NCBI GenBank assembly: GCA_004014935.1
Contig: CP025323.1
Coordinates: forward strand, 2,929,001 to 2,993,000
Direction: 5' to 3'
Source: Saccharomycopsis malanga
Taxonomy: Eukaryota; Ascomycota; Saccharomycetes; Ascoideales; Saccharomycopsidaceae
DNA length: 64,000 nucleotides
The translations under genes and the position numbers were made by a program. The notes below the pieces were generated by a model. That model ran no database searches and was not told the origin of the DNA. It saw only the letters and a list, made by a program, of their open reading frames with translations. This document shows positions 29,494-39,245 of this stretch, piece after piece (the first letter of the stretch is position 1; every line of letters begins with the position of its first letter).

Positions 29494-32400
29494 TTATGGT
29501 TTTTTGGCACCATTCAAACTCAATGTTTTCCATTTGCTATATCTCATGTATCCCTCGTCATCGTCGTTGAGCGACTCCCACTCCTTGTCAATGCCTTCAA
29601 ACAACATGCTCCAGCGTGGCGTGGGGGACCTCGAAAACAGGGTTGCTGTACCAACAGACCCAGGAGTGGCTCTGGTGGCAGAGGACACAACCAGAGACTT
29701 TTTTGGAGTAGATAAGAGAGAGTTAGTTGAACCTTCAGCCAGGAGTTCTTTATTATTTTGGCTGATAGCACTTTTGCCGACAATATCTCGGCCATTGGCA
29801 ACAGTTACCGGTCTAACACACGAACGCACACCGCTACTAAGAGGGCTACTTGAAGAGCTCTTGGATGCGTTATTCAGAGTGTCTTGTTGTTCAATCTTCT
29901 TGGCAAGGTCTTTCATCAAATACAGTCCATTGGCCTTTTTGGAGGTACTTGTAGACGACCGGAATGAACTGATAGACTCACGAGAATTAAACCTTGAAAA
30001 GCCTCCTTGAGTTTCGTTTTTAGCGTCTTCATTGAACGAACTTCTCAAGCTAACGCGGCTTTTGAATGAGTTCCTAATACTGCTTCTTACACTTGTGGCA
30101 TTAGAATCTGTATTGCTGTCATAATCATTCGACATCATACGTGCCTCTTCTTCAAGATCAACAGGTCCCAATAACTCAGGCTGCAGTTTCTCCAAAGTGT
30201 TTTCTTTGTCAAGATTTGAAAAACTATTATCTTTCTCAGAATCGTCTTTTCCATTAAGATTTTTCAAAATTTCATGCTGGTTTATTCTTTGCAACTGTTC
30301 TCTCGTACTGTCATCAGAATCAAAACCGGACTCAGAACCAGAAGAGTCCTCAGATTCGTAATAATCAGAATCTTCTGTTTTCTCTGAGACAGCTGATTCG
30401 CTTTGTTTTTTAGAATATTTATTCAAAATTTCATCGTTTTGCAAAATGCCTTTTTCTTTCAATTTGAGTAATTGTTCCTTAGTGCTGTCATCGCTGTCAT
30501 AGTTGCTTTCATCGCTGTCACTGTCTTTATTTTGCTGATATGATTTATTCTGGTACGAACTGCTCTTATATGGCAGCCTTGCAGGGCTTCGTTCGGGTTT
30601 GTAAGACAATCCAGCCTTACGCAATTCAAGGGAGCGGATTCGCTGCGCTAAAAGCTTTTCATCTTCTTGCTTTTTGGACACGATTTCATCCAAATCCAAC
30701 TTAGCAGTTTCAAGCTCGTTATCTCCATCGCTGTCTGAATCAGATTCAAGGTACTCCTCCTCGTTATCACTAGACAGGCTGTTGTCATCGCTATTGTCAT
30801 CGTCATCATCAAAAGAAACATGGAACGAGTTGCAAATAGCCTCCATCAAGTTTTCCCAGACTGGAACAGTGATGATACCATGTGCAGAGCCAATAAACTT
30901 GGATTCTCCTATTTGGATATGGCACATTTGGAACGCGTAGTTTGTTTTCAATGGCAATTTGGCATCGCTGGCAGATAACAATAACACACCAGTCTCTTTG
31001 CTAGCTTCATTTCCTGAGCGTGTTACATATGTTTTGAGATAGGCATTTATATCAAAGAAAGTACCCTTGGATGACGATGGTGCACCAATCAACTCAAACT
31101 TTGCAGTTTCATTAGAACTGATATTCAAATACTGTAACAGGAAACTATTACTGGTGCAAATCACCTGGATAGTTGGAATCTTAATACAAAGGATTTTGAT
31201 AATGTTAGCAAGCAATGATTTTTCGGTGTTACCCAAGTCCTTGTTGCTATTGATGCAGACAATCAATGTGTTTGGAGTTTTGTTACGAACACTGAAGCCA
31301 ACAGACGACAAACGATTATTGATAGCACTTCTTCTGTACGAGTTGATTGATTGTCTGGACTTTCCGACGTTCAAAGTGCTTTGGGACCCAGCATTGTGAT
31401 GGAATATACCATCATGCTTAGAAGTACTGATGTCGTAGTCATCGTCGTCGTCCTCATCATATATGCTGCTTTTTTCGTCGTCCTCGGTGATCGGAAGATG
31501 TCCGTCACCAATCAATTCGTCTAAAGTAGCGTGCAAAGTGCTAGTGAATATCAGAGGTGGAAAGGTGCACTCATAATCACATAGTGCAGCTACCCATTTC
31601 TGGATAACATCGTTCTTGCTTTCTTCTATAGATATATATGTGGAGGAAATATTTCTATTCAGTGTTGAGACATTTGTATTGAAATCCAACTTGATAATAG
31701 AGGTAGATGGAATCTCCACTTTTGGAGTTTTAGCCTGGAGATTGAGTTTCAACGATATAAACCCGTCATAGTTTGGATTGATAATTAACAAGCGGTCTTT
31801 AAACAAGTATACTGTTTTTTCTATAAACTTGCCGGTGCTCATGGAATTGATGGAAATAAGCAAATTGTCTACTAATCTCAACTCGCCAAACGTCTCCAAT
31901 ATATCATCGCTCAAAATCAAGTTCTTGTTACCATCTTTCAAGTTGTTGCGCAAATGAGTGGTGAATTTCTCTCGTAACGAGCCTATAGATACCCTGTTGC
32001 TGATACTATGTTGGGAATACGTGTTGGATGTCGCAGCAGAGTACGAGGAACTAAGAGAATTGGATCTGGAAACACCGCTGTTGGAATATTCATACGGACC
32101 GGGCGAAGGGGATCGTGACACTGACGACACTACAGAAGAAACAGCGGACACTGAAGATCCCCTGCTTCTGTTTCCGCCAGCAAACTTTTTCTTCGTGACC
32201 GGTTTACCAGTTGCTTTCATTTGGTATCCATTAACAAAAAGTTTCTTATTGGATCCGATAGAGACCGGTGACGTTACCGAAGAGATGGAGCTGTTACTAC
32301 TAGATTTCATAAGTGCATTGGACTCATTTAGTATGTCATAGGATAAATCATGCATGCTGCGTTTCTTTTCAGGACTCTCGTTGGTTTTGACGGGTTTACT

Positions 32401-34836
32401 TGGTATGTCTATAAACAAGTTGTTTTTGTTTCTCAAAGAATCACGTTTTAATGGTGATGATGAACCATTCTTTGTGAATGGCTCGTACGGCAAAGGTGCT
32501 TTTTTAGATGGTGAATCAAGAGATACCGTACTGGAGTTTGCCCTAGTCTTGGTTAATCGATGTCTCGATTCAGCATTTATAGGTGGCGATGGAGCTTGTC
32601 GCTGTACTTGGAATTGTGGATGCTTTTTGTTTGGTATTGGGCTAACATTGCGAATTAAAGCATTTGTCTTGAAAAGCGGTGGTGATGTGCTATTGAAAGT
32701 ATGGTTGGCAACCTGGTTAACATGACCAGGCAGGGTATTTGTTGGAGTGCTAACTTTATTCGTGTTGGCAGTAGTATTAGAGGCAGAGCTAATAATAACA
32801 CTAGTTGTAGTATTTTTGGTACCACTATTACTAGTAGAGTTGCTATTAGTGATATTTTTACTAGTATTGGTATTACTGTTGTTAGCACTTTTATCATTGA
32901 TAATATCACCGCCTGTAGGGATATTAGTCACATTGTCTGTGACAATGCGAGGCAATGTTTTACTGGTTTTCTTTGGCTCGTCGTTCAAAGTGTTACGGAT
33001 ATATGGGTTGTTGGCAATAGCTGATTTTGGCATTGGGCTGAGAGTTTTGTAGGAATTGTAGGAGCTGCTGGGGCTATTTACATTTTGATAAGGATTGTGT
33101 ACTGGGCTAGTGAGGAAATTGGTATTGAGATTGAGTTTTTTGCCTTGTGATTTAGAAACGTTGGGTTTACTGTTAAACATTGATGGAAAAGGCGATATGG
33201 TGTTGGAAGGGTTGGAAGATGTTAATGAGGTTGATGAGGTGGAGGATATGTTTTTTATCAATGCTGGTTTGGGCTGGTAGGTGACATACTCAGTAATAAG
33301 TTCATCTATCAAGTCTTGGTTTTTTGGAATGGCTCTTATGGAGCCACTACAATTAAAACAAATAGGAAATGCTCTTTCTATAAGAGGAAGCTTTTGGAAG
33401 TTAAGACTTTTTGAGCCATCGGCAATGGCTTTTTCTTTTTCAAATTGTATACTTGATTTTAAACAGTCTTCGTGGCAGAAACAGTCACAGCGAAGCTCAA
33501 TGATTTTTTCCACCTTGTTAGGAAACGTTTGTAACACAACCTCCAATTTTTCATCACATATTATACAATTGCGGTCTCTTAAGTTTGTTGTCCGTGATCT
33601 GGCAGGCGATCGTGATGGCGTAAGAGTACCATTGGACGAAACAGAATATTGGGGAGCATGCTGGGCTGTTCTAAGGTTATTTGAAGATGACACGGGACGA
33701 ACACTTGTTACACTGGCAACACTAGTTGCGCTATTGCTGGCTGTCTTGCTGTTTTGCTGCAAACTGTACAATTGAGAGTGAGATGAAGAGGAATTACTGT
33801 AATGGCTGAAATTAGAAATGGAAGGTTTGGATTTTGGCGCTGGAATAAGTGCAGGAGACAGTGAGGATCCAGTGTATGGAGACAGTTGAATCTGTTGCTG
33901 GTCGGATGTGCGCTTGAACTTTGTTTTATTGAGATCCAAGTCACTAAGCTTGTCCTTGATCTTCTTGCCTTTGTTGGAGAAAATGCTTCCGGAGGACTCA
34001 GGAACGTTATTGGTCAGGTTACTTCGTATCTTTTTCGGAATTATGGACGTGAAGCTAGACGTGCTGGACTTTCTGTTAACTATGGGGGATTTTATCATCT
34101 GCAGTATAGGTGATTTGGTGAAGGACGAAGAGTCAAAAGGTGATGGGATAGGCTTGTAACCGTTTGTGTCCATAGTGCCATTAATTGTAGAGTACGAAGA
34201 GCCACTGTCATACACTCCATGATGGTACGTGGCAGATTTAGGAGTAGACAAAGGAGACGACCCATGGTAATTATTAGTAGATATGCTAGCACTGCTGTTT
34301 CTCGATGACTGTTTGAAATACAATCTAGATGCTTCGTAGTTGCTTATGGGCGATGCAGTGACATTTTTCAGAGACGAAGCACTCGATCCCAGGGAAATGT
34401 TTCTAGCCTTTGATCTGGACTGCAAAGGTGAATTCACATTCATTTTCGAGGTCACTGATTGTGGTGACGTGAGCAACACTGTTGAATTTATATTGTTGTT
34501 GCCAGAACTTTTGATAGCAGAATTCTTGACATATGTATTCTCACTACTACTAATGCTGGCAGAGTCCTTTGAATCTCTTCGGGAGGACGACAGCTTTCGA
34601 GCTCCTAAACGCCACTTCAAAGGAGACGACACAGAGGTGTTGCTGCTTGCAGAGCTGCTACTGATGGTGCTGGTGTTGTTTCCAAGACTCGCAGCCATCG
34701 AGTTGTCAAAAGAATGGTTGTGCTTGGTGATTTTGATGGAAAGCGGCGTGGTGCCCGAGCTGCTCCGATGGTAACTCAGTGGTTTTGGATTGTCAGAGTT
34801 GTATCTCTTGAGCACAGGCGATGGTAAAGAAGACAT
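29494..34836 (-). CDS. Large RING-PH-vWA scaffold protein of the Ste5/Far1 type
   Basis: This 1780-residue protein has a Ser/Thr/Asn-rich N-terminal 415 residues. A RING-H2 follows at about 423-497 (CIICDEK, then CDCFCHEDC, then CFNC, fitting Cys-x2-Cys, Cys-x2-His-x2-Cys and Cys-x2-Cys). After a long low-complexity linker comes a PH-like domain at about 980-1090 (LRLVDNLLISINSM to WVAALCDYECTF), then a vWA-like domain at about 1184-1330 (TPNTLIVCINSNKDLG and on). The C-terminal tail is acidic and Ser-rich, with two related DSDDST-K/R-EQL motifs. This domain order is that of fungal mating scaffolds Ste5 and Far1, which tether MAP kinases or polarity factors at the cortex. The length is about twice those proteins, so I leave the symbol blank. 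It might be the Far1-like paralogue retained in Candida-clade yeasts. Confidence 0.68.
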   Translation of the reverse strand: MSSLPSPVLKRYNSDNPKPLSYHRSSSGTTPLSIKITKHNHSFDNSMAASLGNNTSTISSSSASSNTSVSSPLKWRLGARKLSSSRRDSKDSASISSSENTYVKNSAIKSSGNNNINSTVLLTSPQSVTSKMNVNSPLQSRSKARNISLGSSASSLKNVTASPISNYEASRLYFKQSSRNSSASISTNNYHGSSPLSTPKSATYHHGVYDSGSSYSTINGTMDTNGYKPIPSPFDSSSFTKSPILQMIKSPIVNRKSSTSSFTSIIPKKIRSNLTNNVPESSGSIFSNKGKKIKDKLSDLDLNKTKFKRTSDQQQIQLSPYTGSSLSPALIPAPKSKPSISNFSHYSNSSSSHSQLYSLQQNSKTASNSATSVASVTSVRPVSSSNNLRTAQHAPQYSVSSNGTLTPSRSPARSRTTNLRDRNCIICDEKLEVVLQTFPNKVEKIIELRCDCFCHEDCLKSSIQFEKEKAIADGSKSLNFQKLPLIERAFPICFNCSGSIRAIPKNQDLIDELITEYVTYQPKPALIKNISSTSSTSLTSSNPSNTISPFPSMFNSKPNVSKSQGKKLNLNTNFLTSPVHNPYQNVNSPSSSYNSYKTLSPMPKSAIANNPYIRNTLNDEPKKTSKTLPRIVTDNVTNIPTGGDIINDKSANNSNTNTSKNITNSNSTSNSGTKNTTTSVIISSASNTTANTNKVSTPTNTLPGHVNQVANHTFNSTSPPLFKTNALIRNVSPIPNKKHPQFQVQRQAPSPPINAESRHRLTKTRANSSTVSLDSPSKKAPLPYEPFTKNGSSSPLKRDSLRNKNNLFIDIPSKPVKTNESPEKKRSMHDLSYDILNESNALMKSSSNSSISSVTSPVSIGSNKKLFVNGYQMKATGKPVTKKKFAGGNRSRGSSVSAVSSVVSSVSRSPSPGPYEYSNSGVSRSNSLSSSYSAATSNTYSQHSISNRVSIGSLREKFTTHLRNNLKDGNKNLILSDDILETFGELRLVDNLLISINSMSTGKFIEKTVYLFKDRLLIINPNYDGFISLKLNLQAKTPKVEIPSTSIIKLDFNTNVSTLNRNISSTYISIEESKNDVIQKWVAALCDYECTFPPLIFTSTLHATLDELIGDGHLPITEDDEKSSIYDEDDDDDYDISTSKHDGIFHHNAGSQSTLNVGKSRQSINSYRRSAINNRLSSVGFSVRNKTPNTLIVCINSNKDLGNTEKSLLANIIKILCIKIPTIQVICTSNSFLLQYLNISSNETAKFELIGAPSSSKGTFFDINAYLKTYVTRSGNEASKETGVLLLSASDAKLPLKTNYAFQMCHIQIGESKFIGSAHGIITVPVWENLMEAICNSFHVSFDDDDDNSDDNSLSSDNEEEYLESDSDSDGDNELETAKLDLDEIVSKKQEDEKLLAQRIRSLELRKAGLSYKPERSPARLPYKSSSYQNKSYQQNKDSDSDESNYDSDDSTKEQLLKLKEKGILQNDEILNKYSKKQSESAVSEKTEDSDYYESEDSSGSESGFDSDDSTREQLQRINQHEILKNLNGKDDSEKDNSFSNLDKENTLEKLQPELLGPVDLEEEARMMSNDYDSNTDSNATSVRSSIRNSFKSRVSLRSSFNEDAKNETQGGFSRFNSRESISSFRSSTSTSKKANGLYLMKDLAKKIEQQDTLNNASKSSSSSPLSSGVRSCVRPVTVANGRDIVGKSAISQNNKELLAEGSTNSLLSTPKKSLVVSSATRATPGSVGTATLFSRSPTPRWSMLFEGIDKEWESLNDDDEGYMRYSKWKTLSLNGAKKP

Positions 34837-35469
34837 AAGATGGACGATATGGCAGTATTCAAACCTGTCCTATAGTTGTAAAGCGGTATTATTCTAAACT
34901 GTATTATGAAAGTTTCTATTATATTGACTTCTAAATTGTATTATGATTTCTCTATTGTACTTTTATTTTTATTTTTTTTGAGCCGTTGAAATACTCGGTT
35001 TTGTAACTAGTATATGACCGTCCAATCTGGATATTTTCAAAAATTAAGCGAATGATAACTAACTAGATATCACACCTTGATAACCCACGGAATACGCCAA
35101 CCTGGAAAACGATTTTCGGTCCAAAACCAACGTCCAAGGTTTGCTGAATCAAAAATAACAGGCCTGGGTTTGTAGCGAGGCTCAAGTTGCAGCTTATGGT
35201 ACCTCTAAGATGCTGATCAACTTGTCATGATCGCTGAAACTGTCCTGAGACTCTCACACACCGACCGGGATCGGGCCTCTCTCCGTCTTGGGAATGCCAC
35301 TTTCCGGGATGGTAAAACCAGGGTGGAAATGGACAGCGCACCCAAACCGCTGAACGCACTACACTGCAATCTTATGCAACAAGCATGCGATTCTCTACTA
35401 AACCCGCATAATCTTACATGGTGATAAAATAAAAGACATCTTGTATTATAAACTAATGGGGAGAAGTGA
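34837..35469. other. Intergenic: promoter of the scaffold gene and PDA1 3' flank
   Basis: The part near 35140-35420 is distinctly GC-richer than neighbouring spacers and contains a 65-codon open frame without recognisable similarity. It could be promoter DNA or an unrecognised RNA. No tRNA or known RNA signature is seen. Confidence 0.45.
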
Positions 35470-36708
35470 TTACTCGACTCTGACGTCGTGGTAGAAGCCC
35501 TTTTTGTTGAAGTCCCAGGTGTCGTCGGAGATTCTTCCTCTCAAGGTTGGGATTTCACTGCCTGGAACATAGACGTCTTCGAACAAAATATCCATCTTGG
35601 CCTCTGGAGCAGGGGAAGCCTCGGCCTCGGCGACTTGTTCGTCAACGTATTTTCTGGCAGCCTTGTCGTAGGACTTGATTTCGTCCTCGGTGGCAATGTT
35701 GAAGTCCAACAAGTGTTGTTTCAAACCGCTTATAGGGTCGTTTCTGGATCTCATGTGCTGGATCTCTTCTCTGGTTCTGTAAGTGGTACCTGGGTCAGAC
35801 ATGGAGTGACCACCGTATCTGTAAGTTTCGTACTCCAAAACAATTGGTCCGTTTCCGTCAAGAATCCAGTTCTTAGCAAATTTACTGGCTTGGTACACAG
35901 CCAAGGTGTCCATACCGTTGACCTTCAAGCCTGGGATAAATTGACCTCTCTTGTAATACTCGGTCATGGCAGAGGATCTGGCAGCAGCAGTACCCATACC
36001 GTATTTGTTGTTTTCACAGGCAAAAACACACGGCAAGTTCCACAACTTGGCCATGTTGAAAGACTCAAAAACTTGGCCCTGGTTGGCGGCACCGTCACCA
36101 TAGAGAGTGAAGGACACGTTAGGTTCGTTTCTGTACTTGTGGGCAAAAGCCAATCCAGCACCCAATGGGATCTGGGCACCAACAATACCGTTACCACCGT
36201 AGAAGCCTGGGGTATACATGTGCATAGAACCACCCTTACCGTAAGACACACCGCATCTTCTTCCCATCAACTCTCCTAAAACACCCTTGACTGGGGCGCC
36301 TCTCATGTAGGTGAACCCGTGACATCTGTAGGAGGTGATCACAGAGTCCTTCTTGTTGATGGCATACTCAATGCCAACAGCAACCGCCTCTTGGCCAACA
36401 GACAAGTGACAGAACCCTCTGATCTTCTTGGCTTTGTACAAGGCATCAGAAGCCATCTCCATACGTCTGATGATAATCAAATCCTTGTACATTTGCAACA
36501 AGGTGCTCTTCTTGGTTTGGAATGACAACTCTGGGGCCTCCAAGTTGTAGGTCTCGAAAGACGATTCTGGCAAGTCGATTGTGATCAAATCATCGCCCGA
36601 TTCAACAGCTGGGCTCTCGCCAGCACTGGCCATGGTTCTGGCAAACACTCTGCCACTGCCTGCTTTGGTGGCAGCAGCAACCGATCTGGAAGCAACAGTT
36701 CTAAGCAT
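35470..36708 (-). CDS. PDA1: Pyruvate dehydrogenase E1 component, alpha subunit
   Basis: This 412-residue mitochondrial matrix enzyme subunit uses thiamine diphosphate to decarboxylate pyruvate. An Arg/Ala-rich presequence (residues 1 to about 27) precedes the E1-alpha fold. GFCHLSVGQEAVAVGIEYAI and SYRCHGFTYMRG are substrate-channel blocks. GDGAANQGQVFESFNMAKLW with ENNKYGMGT is the TPP-binding motif. YGGHSMSDPGTTYRTREEI is the phosphorylation loop, whose first Ser is the regulatory site targeted by PDH kinase in this family. It is complete (S. cerevisiae 420). Leu and Arg codons are strongly biased, as in highly expressed genes. It is divergent from VCX1. Confidence 0.97.
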   Translation of the reverse strand: MLRTVASRSVAAATKAGSGRVFARTMASAGESPAVESGDDLITIDLPESSFETYNLEAPELSFQTKKSTLLQMYKDLIIIRRMEMASDALYKAKKIRGFCHLSVGQEAVAVGIEYAINKKDSVITSYRCHGFTYMRGAPVKGVLGELMGRRCGVSYGKGGSMHMYTPGFYGGNGIVGAQIPLGAGLAFAHKYRNEPNVSFTLYGDGAANQGQVFESFNMAKLWNLPCVFACENNKYGMGTAAARSSAMTEYYKRGQFIPGLKVNGMDTLAVYQASKFAKNWILDGNGPIVLEYETYRYGGHSMSDPGTTYRTREEIQHMRSRNDPISGLKQHLLDFNIATEDEIKSYDKAARKYVDEQVAEAEASPAPEAKMDILFEDVYVPGSEIPTLRGRISDDTWDFNKKGFYHDVRVE

Positions 36709-36763
36709 CCTTATCTACTGCTCAATAACTTCTAATGCAACAGCTTTCAAGACGTCTGGACAA

Positions 36764-36773
36764 TATTTATATA
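36764..36773 (-). promoter_or_regulatory. TATA element of PDA1
   Basis: TATATAAATA on the minus strand, about 56 bases before the PDA1 ATG. Confidence 0.55.
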
Positions 36774-37020
36774 CACAGACAGGTTCAAACAAGCCTGAAA
36801 AAGAAAATAAAGTCTGGGGGAACAGCTGCAAATAACTTTATCAAGAATGGCTTCAATTTTGGGTGGAAAAAAATGTTTCAGTCAGTTTGGGGGACTCCCG
36901 CTTGAAAAACAGTGGAAGAAAGCCATCACCAGATTGCCCTTAGGTTGTTGCCCCATCGCACTTGACCATTTGGAGTATTGGGCGTGGGGGAAAAGTGGGA
37001 TCTTGATCTAATTTGTTAGT

Positions 37021-37035
37021 CACGTGTTGCACGTG
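37021..37035. promoter_or_regulatory. Paired CACGTG boxes
   Basis: CACGTG occurs twice, at 37021-37026 and 37030-37035, in the shared PDA1/VCX1 promoter. Paired E-boxes suggest cooperative binding by a Cbf1-like bHLH factor. Which gene they serve is unknown. Confidence 0.45.
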
Positions 37036-37727
37036 TGTTTTGTTTATATTTTTTGTTGACAAAAATATGCTGGCCAACTTTTTCTTTATTGTCAATGGTG
37101 TGCGTGCGGCTGCATGCATGCATGTACATTATTTTTTTTTTTAGCTGATTTTTCACTCAGTACGATCTGCGAGAGACTCTGGGGCCTGGCGCAGTAATGG
37201 ATACTTGGAGTGAAAAAAAAAAAACAGAGTATCATGTTGAAACGTCTACTTATGGCCAGGGTCTTTGTAGTGGAAGAGTTTTGTTGTCAATTAGTAAGTC
37301 TTTTATTTGTTGTAGAGCTTGTTATCTTTTGTACTACATCTTTCTTTATTGCTAGAATTTGTATTGCTAAACAAAGGTTGATTGCTACTTGCACGTACTG
37401 TTTATAAGCATACAACTGTTTTGAAAAGTGCTGTTTCAGAAGGGTTCTCTTTACAGATAGGGTTTTCACGCTAGCCAAAAACTGTTTTGAAGTATCGATA
37501 ACAATCACTTATTTAATACCGTTGGGATAGCCTGGTGAAAAATCAAATAACTACCCATATTTGACATCTATCAAAGACGTCAACTATATACTGTCAATAA
37601 CTTTCATGGCAAACCAGTCAATCTAATTGACTATTCAGCAATCTATTGAACAACACGCTGACCATTGAAGCATAACTGTCAATAACATTAAAGAATCTAA
37701 CAAATCCTGACAAGACCCTTCGGCAAC

Positions 37728-39245
37728 ATGAAGTTACAAGGCATCATTACCCACGATACCTTCAAGCCTAGGAACATGTACTCTAGTGCTAAAAGAACCA
37801 CTCTTCTTTCTTTGAAATCTTCTCCTGTCAACCTTCTTTTGCTCACTGTACCGTTTGGTTTGGCCTCTTCTCATGTTGGTTGGCCCTCCTTAGCTGTTTT
37901 CATTCTCAATTTTGTTTCTATCGTTCCTCTTGCGGCTATATTAGCTTTTGCTACTGAAGAATTGGCTGAACATGTTGGTGAAAACATTGGTGGTTTGTTA
38001 AATGCCAGTTTTGGTAATGCTGTTGAGTTGATCATTGCTATTATTGCTCTCAAGCAGAATCAGATTCGTGTTGTTCAAACCTCCATGCTTGGTTCTATTC
38101 TTTCAAATTCTTTACTTGTTTTAGGATGTTGTTTCATTGCAGGTGGTTACAACAGATTCACCCAGAATTTTAACGTCACGGTTGCTCAAACTTTGAGTGC
38201 TTTAATGATCTTGTCTTGTTCCTCTTTGATGATTCCTGCTGCTTTCCATTCTTCCATTGTTGCAACTCTTTCCCGTGATGAAAGTGATACTATCACCCCT
38301 ACAAATCCAGGTTCTAAAATCCTCAAGCTTTCTAGAGGCACCAGCATCATCTTGCTTTTGATGTACATTTTCTACTTATTTTTCCAAATGAAAACCCATA
38401 AGAAAATGTTTGAAGTTGATGATCGCCCAGAAGACATTTTGAAAAGAGATGACATTGCTGAACAACAAGAAAAAATTCAACAACATGCTGCTGGAAGTAA
38501 TTCTCTTACCAACTCCAATTCCACCAATAACAACTCAAAGGAAATCGAATTTGAAAACGGTCAGCCACCAGTAGAAAAATCCACAGAATTAGACGAACTG
38601 GATACATTCAACACTGCTGCTCCTCGCTCCCCATCCTTAAAAATACGTTCTACCAACTCTCATTCATCTGCTCCTCCTCCCCCAGCCCTTCAAAGTACTA
38701 AAAGTAGAAACCTCAAAACCAAGGGCACTTTAATTTCCATTGCCGCTAGTATGTCCGAGCAACACTTATCCCTTATGGGCTCATTGGTGGTCTTGGCCGT
38801 TGTCACTATTATTGTTGCCTTCTGTGCTGATTATATGGTAGACTCCATCGATGATTTGGTTGAACAATCAGGCATGTCAAAAACATTTGTCGGCTTTGTC
38901 TTGATCCCAATCGTTGGTAATGCTGCTGAGCATGTCACTTCTGTCGTTGTTGCCATGAAAGATAAAATGGATTTGTCTATTGGCGTTGCTGTAGGAAGTG
39001 CCACCCAAATTTCATTGTTTGTCACCCCATTGATGGTTCTCATTGGCTGGTGGATCGACAAACCAATGTCTTTATTGTTCACTACCTTTGAAACTTGTGT
39101 CATGTTCATAAGTGTCTTTATTTGTAATTCTTTGATCGCTGATGGCCAGTCCACTTACCTTGAAGGTATAATGTTGATAAGTACTTACGTGATCATTGCT
39201 GTTGCATTCTTTTTTTTCCCAGACTCTGCCTCTGGGTTGTCCTGA
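37728..39245 (+). CDS. VCX1: Vacuolar Ca2+/H+ exchanger Vcx1
   Basis: This 505-residue CAX-family antiporter removes cytosolic calcium into the vacuole using the proton gradient made by the V-ATPase (VMA1 is also in this window). Two inverted-repeat halves carry the cation-selectivity signatures GNAVELIIAI (about 104-113) and IVGNAAEHVTSV (about 395-406). About 11 hydrophobic helices are visible. A hydrophilic loop between the halves (about 228-345) carries an acidic, Asn/Ser/Pro-rich insert that makes the protein longer than S. cerevisiae Vcx1 (411). The ATG at 37728 gives the N-terminus normal for the family. Confidence 0.92.
   Translation: MKLQGIITHDTFKPRNMYSSAKRTTLLSLKSSPVNLLLLTVPFGLASSHVGWPSLAVFILNFVSIVPLAAILAFATEELAEHVGENIGGLLNASFGNAVELIIAIIALKQNQIRVVQTSMLGSILSNSLLVLGCCFIAGGYNRFTQNFNVTVAQTLSALMILSCSSLMIPAAFHSSIVATLSRDESDTITPTNPGSKILKLSRGTSIILLLMYIFYLFFQMKTHKKMFEVDDRPEDILKRDDIAEQQEKIQQHAAGSNSLTNSNSTNNNSKEIEFENGQPPVEKSTELDELDTFNTAAPRSPSLKIRSTNSHSSAPPPPALQSTKSRNLKTKGTLISIAASMSEQHLSLMGSLVVLAVVTIIVAFCADYMVDSIDDLVEQSGMSKTFVGFVLIPIVGNAAEHVTSVVVAMKDKMDLSIGVAVGSATQISLFVTPLMVLIGWWIDKPMSLLFTTFETCVMFISVFICNSLIADGQSTYLEGIMLISTYVIIAVAFFFFPDSASGLS

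Larger units (their letters stand above)
36709..37727. promoter_or_regulatory. Divergent promoter, PDA1 / VCX1
   Basis: This 1 kb region holds a TATATAAATA (minus strand, 36764-36773) for PDA1, a Mig1-like GCGTGGGGG (36982-36990), and two CACGTG boxes 9 bases apart (37021-37026 and 37030-37035). A GCATGCATGCATG palindromic run lies near 37110. Confidence 0.6.

Noticed and set aside
35488-36279. Long antisense open frame across PDA1
   Set aside because: It lies fully inside the well-supported PDA1 gene and reads as low-complexity with no family features.
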